Shown here: positions 15,370-23,733 of the stretch, piece by piece
How the letters are laid out: each line of letters opens with the position of its first letter
Numbering within the stretch: position 1 is the first letter of the stretch
NCBI RefSeq assembly: GCF_903915725.1
Contig: NZ_CAIWTY010000076.1
Location: 1 to 32,060 of the forward strand
From: an uncultured Rhodopila sp.
GTDB taxonomy: Bacteria; Pseudomonadota; Alphaproteobacteria; Acetobacterales; Acetobacteraceae
Reading direction: 5' to 3'
DNA length: 32,060 nucleotides
Position numbers and translations under genes: made by a program
The notes under the pieces: model-generated
What the model was told of the DNA's origin: nothing
Database searches by the model: none
The model's input: only the letters and a program-made list of their open reading frames with translations

Positions 15370-16281
15370 ATGGTAAGGTTCGGACGTCGCTTCGCAGGAC
15401 TAAGCGGCCCGCTGGCAGCGGCGGCGCTTTTGCTTGGTGCTGCGCCCGCCTACGCGGATACGGTGGACGTTACTTATTCGGCCGCCGGACAGACCGCGCC
15501 GGATTTCACCTCGATTTGCGCCAATACATCGGTCTGCGATTTCGGGACGGAGAACTTTACCGGCTGGACCGGTGCCAGCCCGTTCACCTCGACTTTCACG
15601 GATGCGGGTGCGGGCACCTATTCGCAGCCGGCGGGCGTGTCTTTTACCGGCATCTATACGGCCGGGGCTGGAACCTCGACGGGAACCGGCGGCGCGTGGG
15701 TCAGTGTCCTGCAGAACCAGTACGGCGGCGTATCCGGCCAAAACTACCCGGAGCTGTATGGGGGGCCCGCCATCGGTCAAGCCAATGTATCCACCTACAC
15801 ACTGAACCTGTCGGCGACCGGTGTGCCCGGGGTGAACTATTTCGGCATCTGGATCAGTGCGCTGGATCCATACAACAACCTGACGCTGTATGATGGCAGC
15901 ACGGTGGTCGCGCAGTTCAACTCCGCCAACCTGCTCGCCGATTTGGGTACGTGCTCGTATGGCAATGGCAATCCGTATTGCGGCAACCCGACACCGCAGT
16001 TCGCCGGCCAGGACTGGCAGGAGCTGTTCGCTTACGTGAACGTCTTCGACCTGACCGGGTTCATCACCAGCGTGGTATTTTCCGACTCCGGCGCGACCGG
16101 GTTCGAGTCGTCGAACGACGCGGTCGCCTATGTGAACCCGATCCACACCACCGGCACCTCGGTCGTCGCAGCCCCCGAGCCTGGCTCGGCGGCGCTGCTT
16201 GGCACCGGTTTGCTCGGCCTTGCGCTGCTGAGCCGGCGGCGGTTCCGCCCCGTCCGCCTTTCAGTCCAGCGGCGTCCATAG
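15370..16281 (+). CDS. PEP-CTERM sorting-domain exported protein
   Basis: This protein of about 303 residues has an N-terminal signal peptide (MVRFGRRFAGLSG, then PLAAAALLLGAAPAYA) and a long Ser/Thr/Gly-rich beta domain. It ends in APEPGSAALLGTGLLGLALLSRRR, the PEP-CTERM tripartite signal: Pro-Glu-Pro, a hydrophobic helix and an Arg cluster. Such proteins are cleaved by an exosortase (EpsH/XrtA type) and are often linked to exopolysaccharide or biofilm. About 15 residues follow the Arg cluster, longer than usual. The start could also be the ATG at 15341 or 15344; 15370 has AGGGA about 9 bases upstream. No exosortase is in the window. The last 21 bases overlap the convergent Cys-rich gene. 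Confidence 0.88.
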   Translation: MVRFGRRFAGLSGPLAAAALLLGAAPAYADTVDVTYSAAGQTAPDFTSICANTSVCDFGTENFTGWTGASPFTSTFTDAGAGTYSQPAGVSFTGIYTAGAGTSTGTGGAWVSVLQNQYGGVSGQNYPELYGGPAIGQANVSTYTLNLSATGVPGVNYFGIWISALDPYNNLTLYDGSTVVAQFNSANLLADLGTCSYGNGNPYCGNPTPQFAGQDWQELFAYVNVFDLTGFITSVVFSDSGATGFESSNDAVAYVNPIHTTGTSVVAAPEPGSAALLGTGLLGLALLSRRRFRPVRLSVQRRP

Positions 16282-16737
16282 CGCGGCCGCGAAGCCGCGC
16301 CGGTCGAGGCTGAACAACGTGCCGTCGATCCGGGGACGGCCGGCCACGCAGCTATAGCGGTATATCGTGTCGTGGCCGGTGGCGTAGGCCGGCACGCCGC
16401 CCGCATCCGGATTGTCCCGGCAGAATGCCGCCGCCCCGGGGTTATCGCGGTTCCGGTTGATTTTCCCGCACGGCAAATTGGCACCCGTAAAGCAGGCGAG
16501 CAGCCGCCCGTCCATGCAGCGGATATGGGCGCCGGTTTCGACCGCCCGCTGGTCCGGGGGTGCCGGGGCTGATGGAAACAGCTTTGCGAAGGCGTTGACC
16601 AATCCGGCCTGAAGCGACGGCTCGTAGCGGTGGATCGTGTCGTCGTCGCGCATTCGGGCGCACTGGGCGGCCAGTCCGTCATCCGCCGCCCGCGCGGCCC
16701 CGGCGGCCAGCAGCATGACGATGAGCAGCTTTCGCAC
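16261..16737 (-). CDS. Small Cys-rich secreted protein of unknown function
   Basis: This 158-residue protein has a signal peptide (VRKLLIVMLLAAGAARAADD). Six cysteines remain after cleavage (AQCAR, IRCMDG, LLACFTG, LPCGK, AAFCRD, YSCVAG), which suggests three disulfides in the periplasm. The segment CMDGRLLACFTGANLPCGK followed later by TGHDTIYRYSCVAGRP resembles a family of uncharacterised alphaproteobacterial secreted proteins. I know no function for it. The GTG at 16737 has AAGGA upstream. The frame stays open to 17358, but that extension is antisense to the thiolase gene and is rejected. Its 3' end overlaps the PEP-CTERM gene. Confidence 0.75.
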   Translation of the reverse strand: MRKLLIVMLLAAGAARAADDGLAAQCARMRDDDTIHRYEPSLQAGLVNAFAKLFPSAPAPPDQRAVETGAHIRCMDGRLLACFTGANLPCGKINRNRDNPGAAAFCRDNPDAGGVPAYATGHDTIYRYSCVAGRPRIDGTLFSLDRRGFAAALWTPLD

Positions 16738-16839
16738 GACGCGAATCCTTCCCGGTGAGCGGGCAGGTATCCTGCCCCATCGCCTTGGCCGCCTCAATCC
16801 GCTACACTTCGGGAAAATAGTGGTCGCAGGAGGAACCGC

Positions 16840-18012
16840 ATGACCGATGCCTGTATCGTTGGCTGGTCGCACTCGCCGTTCGGCAGGCTGGACGATCCGG
16901 ACATCGAGACGCTGATCGGGCGCGTCGCCGGTGCCGCCATCGCCGATGCCGGGATCGAGGCGCATGAGGTCGATGCCGCCTTCGTCAGCCTGTTCAACGG
17001 CGGGTTTTCCGCGCAGGACTTTCCCGCGTCGCTGGTGTTGCAGCACGTGCCGGAATTGCGCTTCAAGCCGATCACCCGGTTTGAAAATGCGTGCGCGTCG
17101 GGTTCGGCCGCGGTGTATGGCGCGCGGGATTTCCTGCTGTCCGGACGCGGGCGGATCGCGCTGGTCGTCGGTGTCGAGAAGATGACCGCCACGCCGGGTG
17201 GCGAAATCGGCGACATCCTGCTGAAGGCGAGCTACCGGCGCGAGGAAGCCGGCATTCCGGCCGGTTTCGCCGGCGTGTTCGGGCGCATCGCCGACACCTA
17301 TTTCCAGCGTTATGGCGACCAGTCGGATGCGCTGGCGGCGATTGCCGCGAAGAACCACCGGAACGGGGTGGACAATCCATTCGCGCAGATGCGCAAGGAC
17401 CTTGGGTTCGATTTCTGCCGCACCGTCAGCGAGAAGAACCCCTATGTCGCGGCACCGCTGAAACGAACCGACTGTTCCCTGGTGTCGGACGGCGCCGTAG
17501 CGCTGATCATGACGGATGAGGACACCGCGCGCGCGATGGGCAAGGCGGTGCGCTTCAAGGCGGCGGTCCAGGTCAATGATTTCCTGCCTATCAGCAAGCG
17601 GGATATCACCGGGTTCGAGGGCGCGGCGGTGGCGTGGGCGCGGGCGCTGGAGGCGGCGGATATTTCGTTATCAGACCTGTCCTTCGTCGAATCGCATGAT
17701 TGTTTCACCATTGCCGAACTGTTGGAATACGAAGCCATGGGACTCACCCCGCGGGGGCAGGGCGCGCGTGCGGTGCTGGATGGCTGGACGGCGAAGGATG
17801 GGCGACTGCCGATCAATCCGTCCGGCGGGTTGAAGGCCAAGGGCCATCCGATCGGGGCGACGGGCGTGTCGATGCATACGCTGGCAGCGATGCAACTCAC
17901 CGGCCAGGCCCCGGCGGGGATGCAGTTGCCGAGGGCGGATAGCGGCGGGGTATTCAACATGGGCGGGGCGGCGGTGGCGAATTACGTTTCGATTCTGGAG
18001 CCGCTGCACTGA
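16840..18012 (+). CDS. Thiolase-family protein (SCP2-like acetyl-CoA acetyltransferase)
   Basis: This 390-residue thiolase-superfamily protein has the nucleophile Cys85 in FENACASGSAAV. Later motifs are SHDCFTIAELLEYEAMG and the C-terminal SGGLKAKGHPIGATG with the conserved His. The arrangement fits the SCP2-thiolase/lipid-transfer subgroup, which acts on branched or steroid-like acyl-CoAs, or in some cases partners a DUF35 OB-fold protein. No DUF35 gene is seen next to it. The ATG at 16840 is preceded by GGAGG (GCAGGAGGAACCGC). It is the first gene of a tight operon with an acyl-CoA ligase and a DOPA-dioxygenase-like protein. Confidence 0.9.
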   Translation: MTDACIVGWSHSPFGRLDDPDIETLIGRVAGAAIADAGIEAHEVDAAFVSLFNGGFSAQDFPASLVLQHVPELRFKPITRFENACASGSAAVYGARDFLLSGRGRIALVVGVEKMTATPGGEIGDILLKASYRREEAGIPAGFAGVFGRIADTYFQRYGDQSDALAAIAAKNHRNGVDNPFAQMRKDLGFDFCRTVSEKNPYVAAPLKRTDCSLVSDGAVALIMTDEDTARAMGKAVRFKAAVQVNDFLPISKRDITGFEGAAVAWARALEAADISLSDLSFVESHDCFTIAELLEYEAMGLTPRGQGARAVLDGWTAKDGRLPINPSGGLKAKGHPIGATGVSMHTLAAMQLTGQAPAGMQLPRADSGGVFNMGGAAVANYVSILEPLH

Positions 18013-18041
18013 TCCCGACCAGCAACCTGGCGTCGCTGCTT

Positions 18042-19544
18042 TTGCAGACCGCGAGGCGGTTTCCCGACCGTCCGGCGATCATCTGGCGCGGCTCCACCTG
18101 GACCTGGGCGTCGTTTCGCGACCGGGTGCAGTGCGCCGCGGGGGCATTGGCGGCGCACGGCGTGCGGCACGGCGACCGGGTTTTGGTGCACGCCCGCAAT
18201 TCCAATTCGGTCCTCGAGACCATGTTCGCCACCTGGATGATCGGCGGTGTCTGGGTGCCGACGAATTTCCGGCTGACTCCGCCGGAGGTTGCGTATCTGG
18301 CGGCGTCCTCGGGCGCGGCGGTGCACATCTTCGAGGCGGCTTTTCCGGAGCATGCGGCGGCGGCGACAGCGGAAAACCCGGCGTGCCGGCTGGAGATTTC
18401 CATCGGCGAGGGCTGGGAGGCGTTCGCGACGGGGGGCGATCCGGTGCTGCGTCCGGCAGACGTGGACCGGGATCATCCGGCATGGTTTTTCTATACTTCA
18501 GGGACAACCGGACGGCCGAAGGCGGGTGTGCTGACGCACGGGCAGATGGATTATGTTGTCTGCAACCATTTGTGCGACCTGATGCCCGGCACGACGGAGG
18601 ATGACGCGTCGCTGGTCGTTGCCCCGCTGTCGCACGGCGCCGGGGTGCATGCGCTGCCGCAGATCGCGCGCGGCGCGCCGACGATCCTGCTGTCGGGCGA
18701 GAAGCTGGATTGCGAGGAGGCGTGGCGGCTGGTGGAACAGCACCGCGTGACCAACATGTTCACCGTGCCGACCATCCTGACGATGCTGACCCGGCATGAC
18801 TCGGTGGACCGTTACGACCACAGTTCCCTGCGGCATGTGATCTATGCGGGTGCGCCGATGTACCGGGCGGACCAGGTGCATGCGCTGCAAAAGCTGGGCA
18901 AGGTGCTGGTGCAGTATTTCGGCATGGGCGAGGTGACCGGCAACATCACCGTCCTGCCGGCCTCGCTGCATAGCGAGGACGACGCCGAGATGCCGGTCGG
19001 AAGCTGCGGATTTCCGCGCGTCGGCATGGAGATCGCGATCCTGGATGACTCGGGTGAGCATCTGGCGGCGGGCGTCACGGGCGAAATCTGCGTGCGCGGG
19101 CCAGGGGTGTTTGCCGGCTACCACGACAATCCCGAGGCAACGGCGAAGGCGACGTTGTTCGGCTGGTTCCATACCGGCGACCTGGGGCACGTGGATGAAC
19201 GCGGGTTCGTCTACATCACCGGCCGGGCGTCCGACATGTATATCTCCGGCGGATCGAACGTGTATCCGCGGGAGATCGAGGAGGCGCTGCTGCTGCATCC
19301 GGCGGTCGTCGAAGCCTGCGTCGTCGGCATGCCGCACGAGAAATGGGGTGAGGCGGGTGTTGCGGTGCTGGTGCTGGAGGCCGATGCGGCGGCGACCTCG
19401 GAGGAGCTGCTGGCGCATCTGGAGGGCCGGGTGGCGAAGTATAAATGGCCGGCGCGGTTCGCCTTCTGGCCGGAGCTGCCGAAATCCGGTTACGGCAAAG
19501 TGACGAAGCGCGAGGTGAGACGGTTGTTGCAGGAGGACGCGTGA
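18042..19544 (+). CDS. Acyl-CoA synthetase (AMP-dependent ligase)
   Basis: This protein of about 500 residues belongs to the ANL superfamily. It has the P-loop YTSGTTGRPK (151-160), the A-motif region GMGEVTGNI, GWFHTGDLGHVDERGF, the hinge GRASDMYISGGSNVYPREIE and the C-terminal catalytic lysine region LPKSGYGKVTKREV. It should form an acyl-CoA, plausibly the substrate of the preceding thiolase. The first standard start is TTG at 18042, which has no ribosome binding site. In-frame coding sense (LIPTSNLASLLLQTARRFPDRPA) extends back to a CTG at 18009 that overlaps the thiolase TGA as CTGA, with GGAG 8 bases upstream, so the true start may be that CTG. Substrate unknown. Confidence 0.87.
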   Translation: MQTARRFPDRPAIIWRGSTWTWASFRDRVQCAAGALAAHGVRHGDRVLVHARNSNSVLETMFATWMIGGVWVPTNFRLTPPEVAYLAASSGAAVHIFEAAFPEHAAAATAENPACRLEISIGEGWEAFATGGDPVLRPADVDRDHPAWFFYTSGTTGRPKAGVLTHGQMDYVVCNHLCDLMPGTTEDDASLVVAPLSHGAGVHALPQIARGAPTILLSGEKLDCEEAWRLVEQHRVTNMFTVPTILTMLTRHDSVDRYDHSSLRHVIYAGAPMYRADQVHALQKLGKVLVQYFGMGEVTGNITVLPASLHSEDDAEMPVGSCGFPRVGMEIAILDDSGEHLAAGVTGEICVRGPGVFAGYHDNPEATAKATLFGWFHTGDLGHVDERGFVYITGRASDMYISGGSNVYPREIEEALLLHPAVVEACVVGMPHEKWGEAGVAVLVLEADAAATSEELLAHLEGRVAKYKWPARFAFWPELPKSGYGKVTKREVRRLLQEDA

Positions 19545-19903
19545 TGGCGGCGGAGGCGATTGATCCCGGGCGGATTACCGAATACCACATCCATGTTTAC
19601 TATGACCCGGACAGCCGCGACCGGGCGGCACTGCTGCGGGAGCGGGTGGAGGCGCGATTTGCGGTGAAGATGGGCCGGTGGCGGGATGAGCCTGTGGGGC
19701 CGCATGTGCGCTCGATGTATCTGTTTACGTTTCCGCCGGAGTTGTTCGCCTCGGTGGTGCCGTTCGTGATGTTGAACCGGCAAGGGCTGACGGTGCTGCT
19801 GCATCCGGAGTCCGGGCGTCCGCGCGACGATCATACGATCAATGCGGTGTGGATGGGCGAGGTGCTGGCGGTGAAGACGGATATTTTGCCTGAGGAGGAC
19901 TAG
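19544..19903 (+). CDS. DOPA 4,5-dioxygenase-family protein
   Basis: This 119-residue protein has YHIHVYYDPDSRD at the N-terminus, then GPHVRSMYLFTFPPELF, LTVLLHPESG and DDHTINAVWMG. The His-containing motifs and length fit the small DOPA 4,5-dioxygenase-like family, which cleaves catechol rings in an extradiol manner in fungal and some bacterial homologues. The role of bacterial members is mostly unproven. The ATG shares its A with the last base of the ligase stop (TGATG), so translation is coupled. Sitting behind a thiolase and an acyl-CoA ligase, it may act in the breakdown of an aromatic or cyclic acid. Confidence 0.85.
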   Translation: MAAEAIDPGRITEYHIHVYYDPDSRDRAALLRERVEARFAVKMGRWRDEPVGPHVRSMYLFTFPPELFASVVPFVMLNRQGLTVLLHPESGRPRDDHTINAVWMGEVLAVKTDILPEED

Positions 19904-19954
19904 GGGGTTGGACTGCGAAACCGGCGCCGCAGTTGTTTGGTGCAACTCCGCATT

Positions 19955-20118
19955 TTAACACAGAGGAAGAAACGAGGGCCACAAAGGACACGGAGATGAG
20001 GTATCGGCGCCCGGATTCCGGACTTTTCCGCCCGGGCCGGTTTGCCGGCGTGCTTCGGGGGCGATCGCACTGGCTTTCTCCGTGTCCTCTGTGGTCCTCA
20101 TTTCGTCCTCTGTGTTAA
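19955..20118. repeat. Inverted pair of ACACAGAG-type repeats (family C)
   Basis: The left arm at 19955-19996 starts TTAACACAGAGGAAGAAACG. The right arm at 20077-20118 is its reverse complement with 4 differences over 42 bases. The 80-base centre holds no gene. Differences between the arms suggest either compensatory tolerance or old age. Similar CTCTGTGTCCTCTGTGGT-type elements are, from general knowledge, dispersed in many bacterial genomes. A solo half lies at 5475-5517. Confidence 0.9.
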
Positions 20119-20241
20119 AGAGCGGTGGTTCGTAACCCGATGCACCCTCCGGATCTCTCAGGAACCCCTAGTCCCCCTCAAGCCAAGGTTGCAATTCAGC
20201 ACTCGCTTGCGCATCATCAACCGAAGCGGCGGGAGTTGACC

Positions 20242-20580
20242 ATGCAAATCTCCACAAGGAAAGTCTATGACGTTCAGGTGATCGATGTAGAAGGCCGTCT
20301 CGATAGCCGAACGTCCGGGGACATCGCGGATCGCTTGACGGCCATCGCGCAGGGACCCGACAAGCATGTGCTGCTGAATATCGCGAAGCTCGAATACTTG
20401 AGCAGCGCGGGAGTGCGGATCATACTGCGGACCGCCAAGCTGCTGCAAGGCAATCGGGGCGAATTGAAGATTTGCAGTCCGAATGCCGAGGTGAACAGCG
20501 TTCTGACGACGGCCGGCTTCGACAGCCTGCTGAAAGTATACGGGACGGAAAAGGACGCCTTCGCGGCCTTTTCGTCCTAG
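20242..20580 (+). CDS. STAS-domain anti-sigma-factor antagonist
   Basis: This 112-residue protein is a single STAS domain. It has VQVIDVEGRLDSRTSGDIAD, KHVLLNIAKLEYLSSAGVRI with the candidate phospho-serine (Ser54/Ser55), and ELKICSPNAEVNSVL. Such proteins (SpoIIAA/RsbV-like) bind a kinase/anti-sigma factor and are controlled by phosphorylation of that serine. No RsbW-like kinase or PP2C phosphatase lies in the window, so its partner must be elsewhere. The ATG at 20242 has GGGAG 7 bases upstream. It appears to be a single-gene unit bounded by the family C repeat upstream and an SDR gene downstream. Confidence 0.88.
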   Translation: MQISTRKVYDVQVIDVEGRLDSRTSGDIADRLTAIAQGPDKHVLLNIAKLEYLSSAGVRIILRTAKLLQGNRGELKICSPNAEVNSVLTTAGFDSLLKVYGTEKDAFAAFSS

Positions 20581-20656
20581 CCGACGCGGGAAACGGCCGC
20601 TCTTGCCGATATCGCCACTTCCAGCCTTCACTGTCCCGGGCAGGAAGGAGGCAGCC

Positions 20657-21385
20657 ATGACGCAGCTTTTCGCAGGACGCACAGGAATCGTCACCGGCGG
20701 CGTATCCGGCATCGGCCGCGGTGTCGCCAGCCGCCTTGCCGCCGAGGGCGCCACGGTCAGCATCTGGGACATGGACGAGTCCGGGCTGGCGGCATCCGGC
20801 GCCGCGCACACGGTCGCGTTGGACGTGACTGACGCCGAAGCCGTCCACCGCGCCGCCGAATCCACTGCCGCGGCGCTGGGCAAGATCGACATCCTGGTGA
20901 CCTCCGCCGGCATCACCGGGCCGAACCACCCGGCCTGGGAGTATCCGATCGCCGCCTGGGACAAGGTGATCGATATCAACCTCAAGGGTGTCTTCTACTG
21001 CTGCCGCGCGGTTGTGCCGTTCATGCAGGCCAACGGCTATGGCCGCATCGTCAACATCGCCTCGATCGCCGGCAAGGAGGGCAATCCGAACGCCTCCGCC
21101 TATTCCGCGTCCAAGGCCGGCGTCATCGGCCTGACCAAGTCGCTCGGCAAGGAGCTGGCGGACAGCGAGATCCGCGTCAACTGCGTCACCCCCGCCGCGG
21201 TGAAGACGCCGATATTCGACCAGATGACGCCGCAGCAGATCGACTGGATGCTGTCGAAGATCCCCATCGGCCGGTTCGGCGAAATCGATGAGGTCGCGTC
21301 ACTGATCCTGTGGCTCGCCGGCGAGGCGTGCAGCTTTTCCACCGGTGCGGTATTCGATGTCTCCGGCGGCCGCGCGACGTATTGA
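20657..21385 (+). CDS. SDR-family oxidoreductase (FabG-like)
   Basis: This 242-residue classical SDR has a glycine motif TGGVSGIG (13-20), SAG at 83-85 instead of NAG, Ser136 in NIASIAG, and Tyr149/Lys153 in YSASK. The Asp in strand 2 (IWDMD) suggests a preference for NAD(H). Overall it resembles 3-oxoacyl-ACP reductase-like dehydrogenases; the C-terminus (SFSTGAVFDVSGGRATY) is typical. The ATG at 20657 has a strong AAGGAGG 6 bases upstream. The amidase gene follows after 18 bases on the same strand, so the two are probably one operon. Confidence 0.9.
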   Translation: MTQLFAGRTGIVTGGVSGIGRGVASRLAAEGATVSIWDMDESGLAASGAAHTVALDVTDAEAVHRAAESTAAALGKIDILVTSAGITGPNHPAWEYPIAAWDKVIDINLKGVFYCCRAVVPFMQANGYGRIVNIASIAGKEGNPNASAYSASKAGVIGLTKSLGKELADSEIRVNCVTPAAVKTPIFDQMTPQQIDWMLSKIPIGRFGEIDEVASLILWLAGEACSFSTGAVFDVSGGRATY

Positions 21386-21403
21386 TCCGAAAGAAGGCAA
21401 ACG

Positions 21404-22813
21404 ATGGATTCCGAGGACCTTGGCTTCCTGCCCGCCACCGAACTGACCGAACTCATCCGCACCAAGAAACTGTCCCCGGTCGAATACATGCAGGCGCTGC
21501 TGGCACGGATCGAAGCGCTGGACCCGAAGGTCAACGCGTTTGCGCACCTGGCCGCGGACCGGGCGATGGATGCCGCCCGCGCGGCCGAGGCGAAGCTGAT
21601 GTCCGGTGAGCGCATCGGCCGCCTGCACGGCGTGCCGGTGACGATCAAGGACCTCGCCATCACCCGGGACATGCCGACGCAGTTCGGCAGCGTCAGCATG
21701 AGGGGCAACCAGCCCGCCGAGGACACGCCGATCGTGCCGCGGTTGAGGGATGAGGGCGCGATCATTCTCGGCAAGACGACGACGTCGGAATTCGGCTGGA
21801 CCGGCGTGTCGCATTCGCCGCTGACCGGGATCACCCACAACCCGTGGCGCTTCGGCCTGAATGCGGGCGCGTCCTCGGCGGGGGCGGGTGCCGCGGCGGC
21901 CGCCGGGTTTGGGCCGCTCCACCAGGGCAGCGACGGCGCCGGCTCGATCCGCATGCCGGCGCATTTCTGCGGCGTGTTCGGGTTGAAGCCGAGCTTCGGG
22001 CGGCTGCCGGCCTATCCGGTCTCGACGGCCGACATGACCACGCATCTCGGGCCGCTGACCCGCACGGTGGCGGACAGCGCGTTGTTCCTGGAAGTGGCGG
22101 CCGGCCCGCATCCGCTGGACTACTCCAGCCTGGAAGCCGGCCCGGCGGCGTATCTGGCCCGGCTGCACGAGGGGGTAAAGGGCAAGCGAATCGCCTATAA
22201 CCCGGACCTCGGGCATGCCCGGGTCGATCCCGATGTCGCGGCGCTGGTCAAGGCCGCGGCGCATCGGTTCAGCGAACTGGGCGCGACGGTGGAGGAGGTG
22301 CCGACGCCTTGGGCTGGCGCCGGTCCGGACCTCATTCGCTTCTTCTGGTCGGCGCATATGACCCGGCTGAAGCCGTTGCTGGAACGGTGGGAAGCCCAAA
22401 TGGACCCCGGTCTGGTGGCCTGCATCCGGGCGTCGGACGATGTCTCGATCGCCGATTACCAGGCCGGGCGGGAGCGCAAGATGCCGTATGTGGCGGCCAT
22501 TCATCGCTGGTTTGAGGACTGGGATTTCCTGCTGACTCCCGCTGTCTCGGTCGCCGCCTTCCCGGCGGAGAAGCTGATGCCGGACCACTGGCCGCAGCAC
22601 GACTGGGACTGGGTGAGCTGGGCGGAGTTCTCCTACCCGTTCAACATGTCCTGGAACCCCGCCGCCAGCGTGCCGTGCGGCTTCACCGCCGAGGGTCTGC
22701 CCGTCGGCCTGCAGATTGTCGGCAAGCGGTTCGACGATCTGGGCGTGCTGCAGGCCGCCGCCGCGTTCGAGCAAATCCAGCCCTGGGCGCAGGAGCGCCC
22801 CGCACTTGCCTGA
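21404..22813 (+). CDS. Amidase-signature-family amidase
   Basis: This 469-residue amidase has the Ser-cisSer-Lys triad: Lys82 in GVPVTIKDL, the cis-Ser in GASSAGAGAA (about 158) and nucleophile Ser181 in GSDGAGSIRMPA. The usual GGSSGGSAA motif is altered to GASSAGAGA, and GTDTGGSIR to GSDGAGSIR, but the catalytic residues are kept. Amidases of this family hydrolyse amides to acids, or act as GatA when GatB/C are present; those genes are absent here, so a metabolic amidase is more likely. The ATG at 21404 has GAAGG upstream. It follows the SDR gene closely, and the MarC gene overlaps its end. Confidence 0.9.
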   Translation: MDSEDLGFLPATELTELIRTKKLSPVEYMQALLARIEALDPKVNAFAHLAADRAMDAARAAEAKLMSGERIGRLHGVPVTIKDLAITRDMPTQFGSVSMRGNQPAEDTPIVPRLRDEGAIILGKTTTSEFGWTGVSHSPLTGITHNPWRFGLNAGASSAGAGAAAAAGFGPLHQGSDGAGSIRMPAHFCGVFGLKPSFGRLPAYPVSTADMTTHLGPLTRTVADSALFLEVAAGPHPLDYSSLEAGPAAYLARLHEGVKGKRIAYNPDLGHARVDPDVAALVKAAAHRFSELGATVEEVPTPWAGAGPDLIRFFWSAHMTRLKPLLERWEAQMDPGLVACIRASDDVSIADYQAGRERKMPYVAAIHRWFEDWDFLLTPAVSVAAFPAEKLMPDHWPQHDWDWVSWAEFSYPFNMSWNPAASVPCGFTAEGLPVGLQIVGKRFDDLGVLQAAAAFEQIQPWAQERPALA

Positions 22814-23480
22814 TTGGCCAATCCAGGAGGCGGTCAACGCTTTCCTGCTGGGCTTCCCGGCGCTGTTCTCGATCGTCAACCCGATCAGCGGTGCCTTCAT
22901 CTTCCGCGGCGTCACCGCCAGCCGTTCGGCCAGGGAGCGGGGGGTGATCGCGCGGAAGGTGGCGATGAACTCGCTGGTGGTGATGATGGGGGCGCTGTGG
23001 GCGGGGTCCTATATCCTGGCATTCTTCGGCATTTCCCTGGCGGCGCTGCGGGTCGCCGGCGGGGTGGTGGTGGCGCTGAGCGGCTGGCATCTGCTGAATG
23101 CGCCGGAACAGCATGAGGAGCGCAAGCAGGGAGAGGCCGCCTCGGCCGAGGGGGCGGAGGATATCGCATTGTTCCCGCTGACGATCCCGTTCACCACCGG
23201 CCCGGGGACGATCGCGGTCGCGGTGGCGCTGGGGGCCGGGCATCCGAAGCTGTTCGAGGGGCTGGGATGGTTCTTCCTCGGCATGACCGCGGCAGCGCTG
23301 GTGATGACCGCCGTCATCTGGATCTTCTACCACTACGCCGATCGGCTGGCGGAGATGACAGGGCCGAGCGGGTCGCGGACGATCTCGCGGATCGCGGCGT
23401 TCCTGCTGCTGTGCATCGGGGTGCAGATCCTGATCAAGGGGGTGCAGGACGTGCTCGGACCGATGCTGGCGGGACGCTAG
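22806..23480 (+). CDS. MarC-family integral membrane protein
   Basis: This protein of about 224 residues has six predicted hydrophobic segments and the MarC hallmark VNAFLLGFPALFSIVNPISGAFIF near the start, and later FPLTIPFTTGPGTIAVAVALG. MarC-family proteins are inner membrane proteins of unclear transport role; the original link to multiple antibiotic resistance was not upheld. The best start is the TTG at 22806, overlapping the amidase stop by 8 bases, with AGGAG 10 bases upstream. It gives the usual short N-terminus before the first helix. Translational coupling to the amidase is likely. Confidence 0.9.
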   Translation: MPDWPIQEAVNAFLLGFPALFSIVNPISGAFIFRGVTASRSARERGVIARKVAMNSLVVMMGALWAGSYILAFFGISLAALRVAGGVVVALSGWHLLNAPEQHEERKQGEAASAEGAEDIALFPLTIPFTTGPGTIAVAVALGAGHPKLFEGLGWFFLGMTAAALVMTAVIWIFYHYADRLAEMTGPSGSRTISRIAAFLLLCIGVQILIKGVQDVLGPMLAGR

Positions 23481-23541
23481 ATCGGTGACCGCGGCACATG
23501 ACGGGCTGGATTTCCCGTCAGTATGCGCCTGTTATTCTGAT

Positions 23542-23733
23542 ATGGACGACACGACGATTCCCGGTCCGGCGCCTGCCGGATGGCTTGAAGCCCTCGCCCG
23601 TAGCGAAGCGCAGCTTGCTGCCGGTCAGCTTGCGCCGGGCGAGAAGATCATGCGCGAACTGCGCGAGAGCATCGCCCGGCTTGTGGCCAAACAGGCGGTC
23701 AAGTCAGAGCGTGGAGCCGTGCCGGGCCGTTGA
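23542..23733 (+). CDS. Small hypothetical protein (63 aa)
   Basis: The 63-residue frame from ATG 23542 encodes a mostly helical, charged protein (GWLEALARSEAQLAAG, IMRELRESIARLVAKQAV). It has no signal peptide or membrane segment. It looks like small proteins often seen as antitoxin-like or hypothetical in Alphaproteobacteria, but I cannot assign a function. A longer frame begins at 23485. Its stop codon abuts the border of the palindromic element at 23733, so the repeat may have inserted at or near its end. Confidence 0.5.
   Translation: MDDTTIPGPAPAGWLEALARSEAQLAAGQLAPGEKIMRELRESIARLVAKQAVKSERGAVPGR

Noticed and set aside
16738..17358. N-terminal extension of the Cys-rich secreted protein
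   Set aside because: The extension is antisense to the thiolase. The signal peptide and ribosome binding site place the start at 16737.
21299..22915. Long 538-residue minus-strand frame
   Set aside because: It is antisense to the amidase, whose motifs are complete. Its Arg/His-rich composition is typical of a shadow frame in GC-rich DNA.
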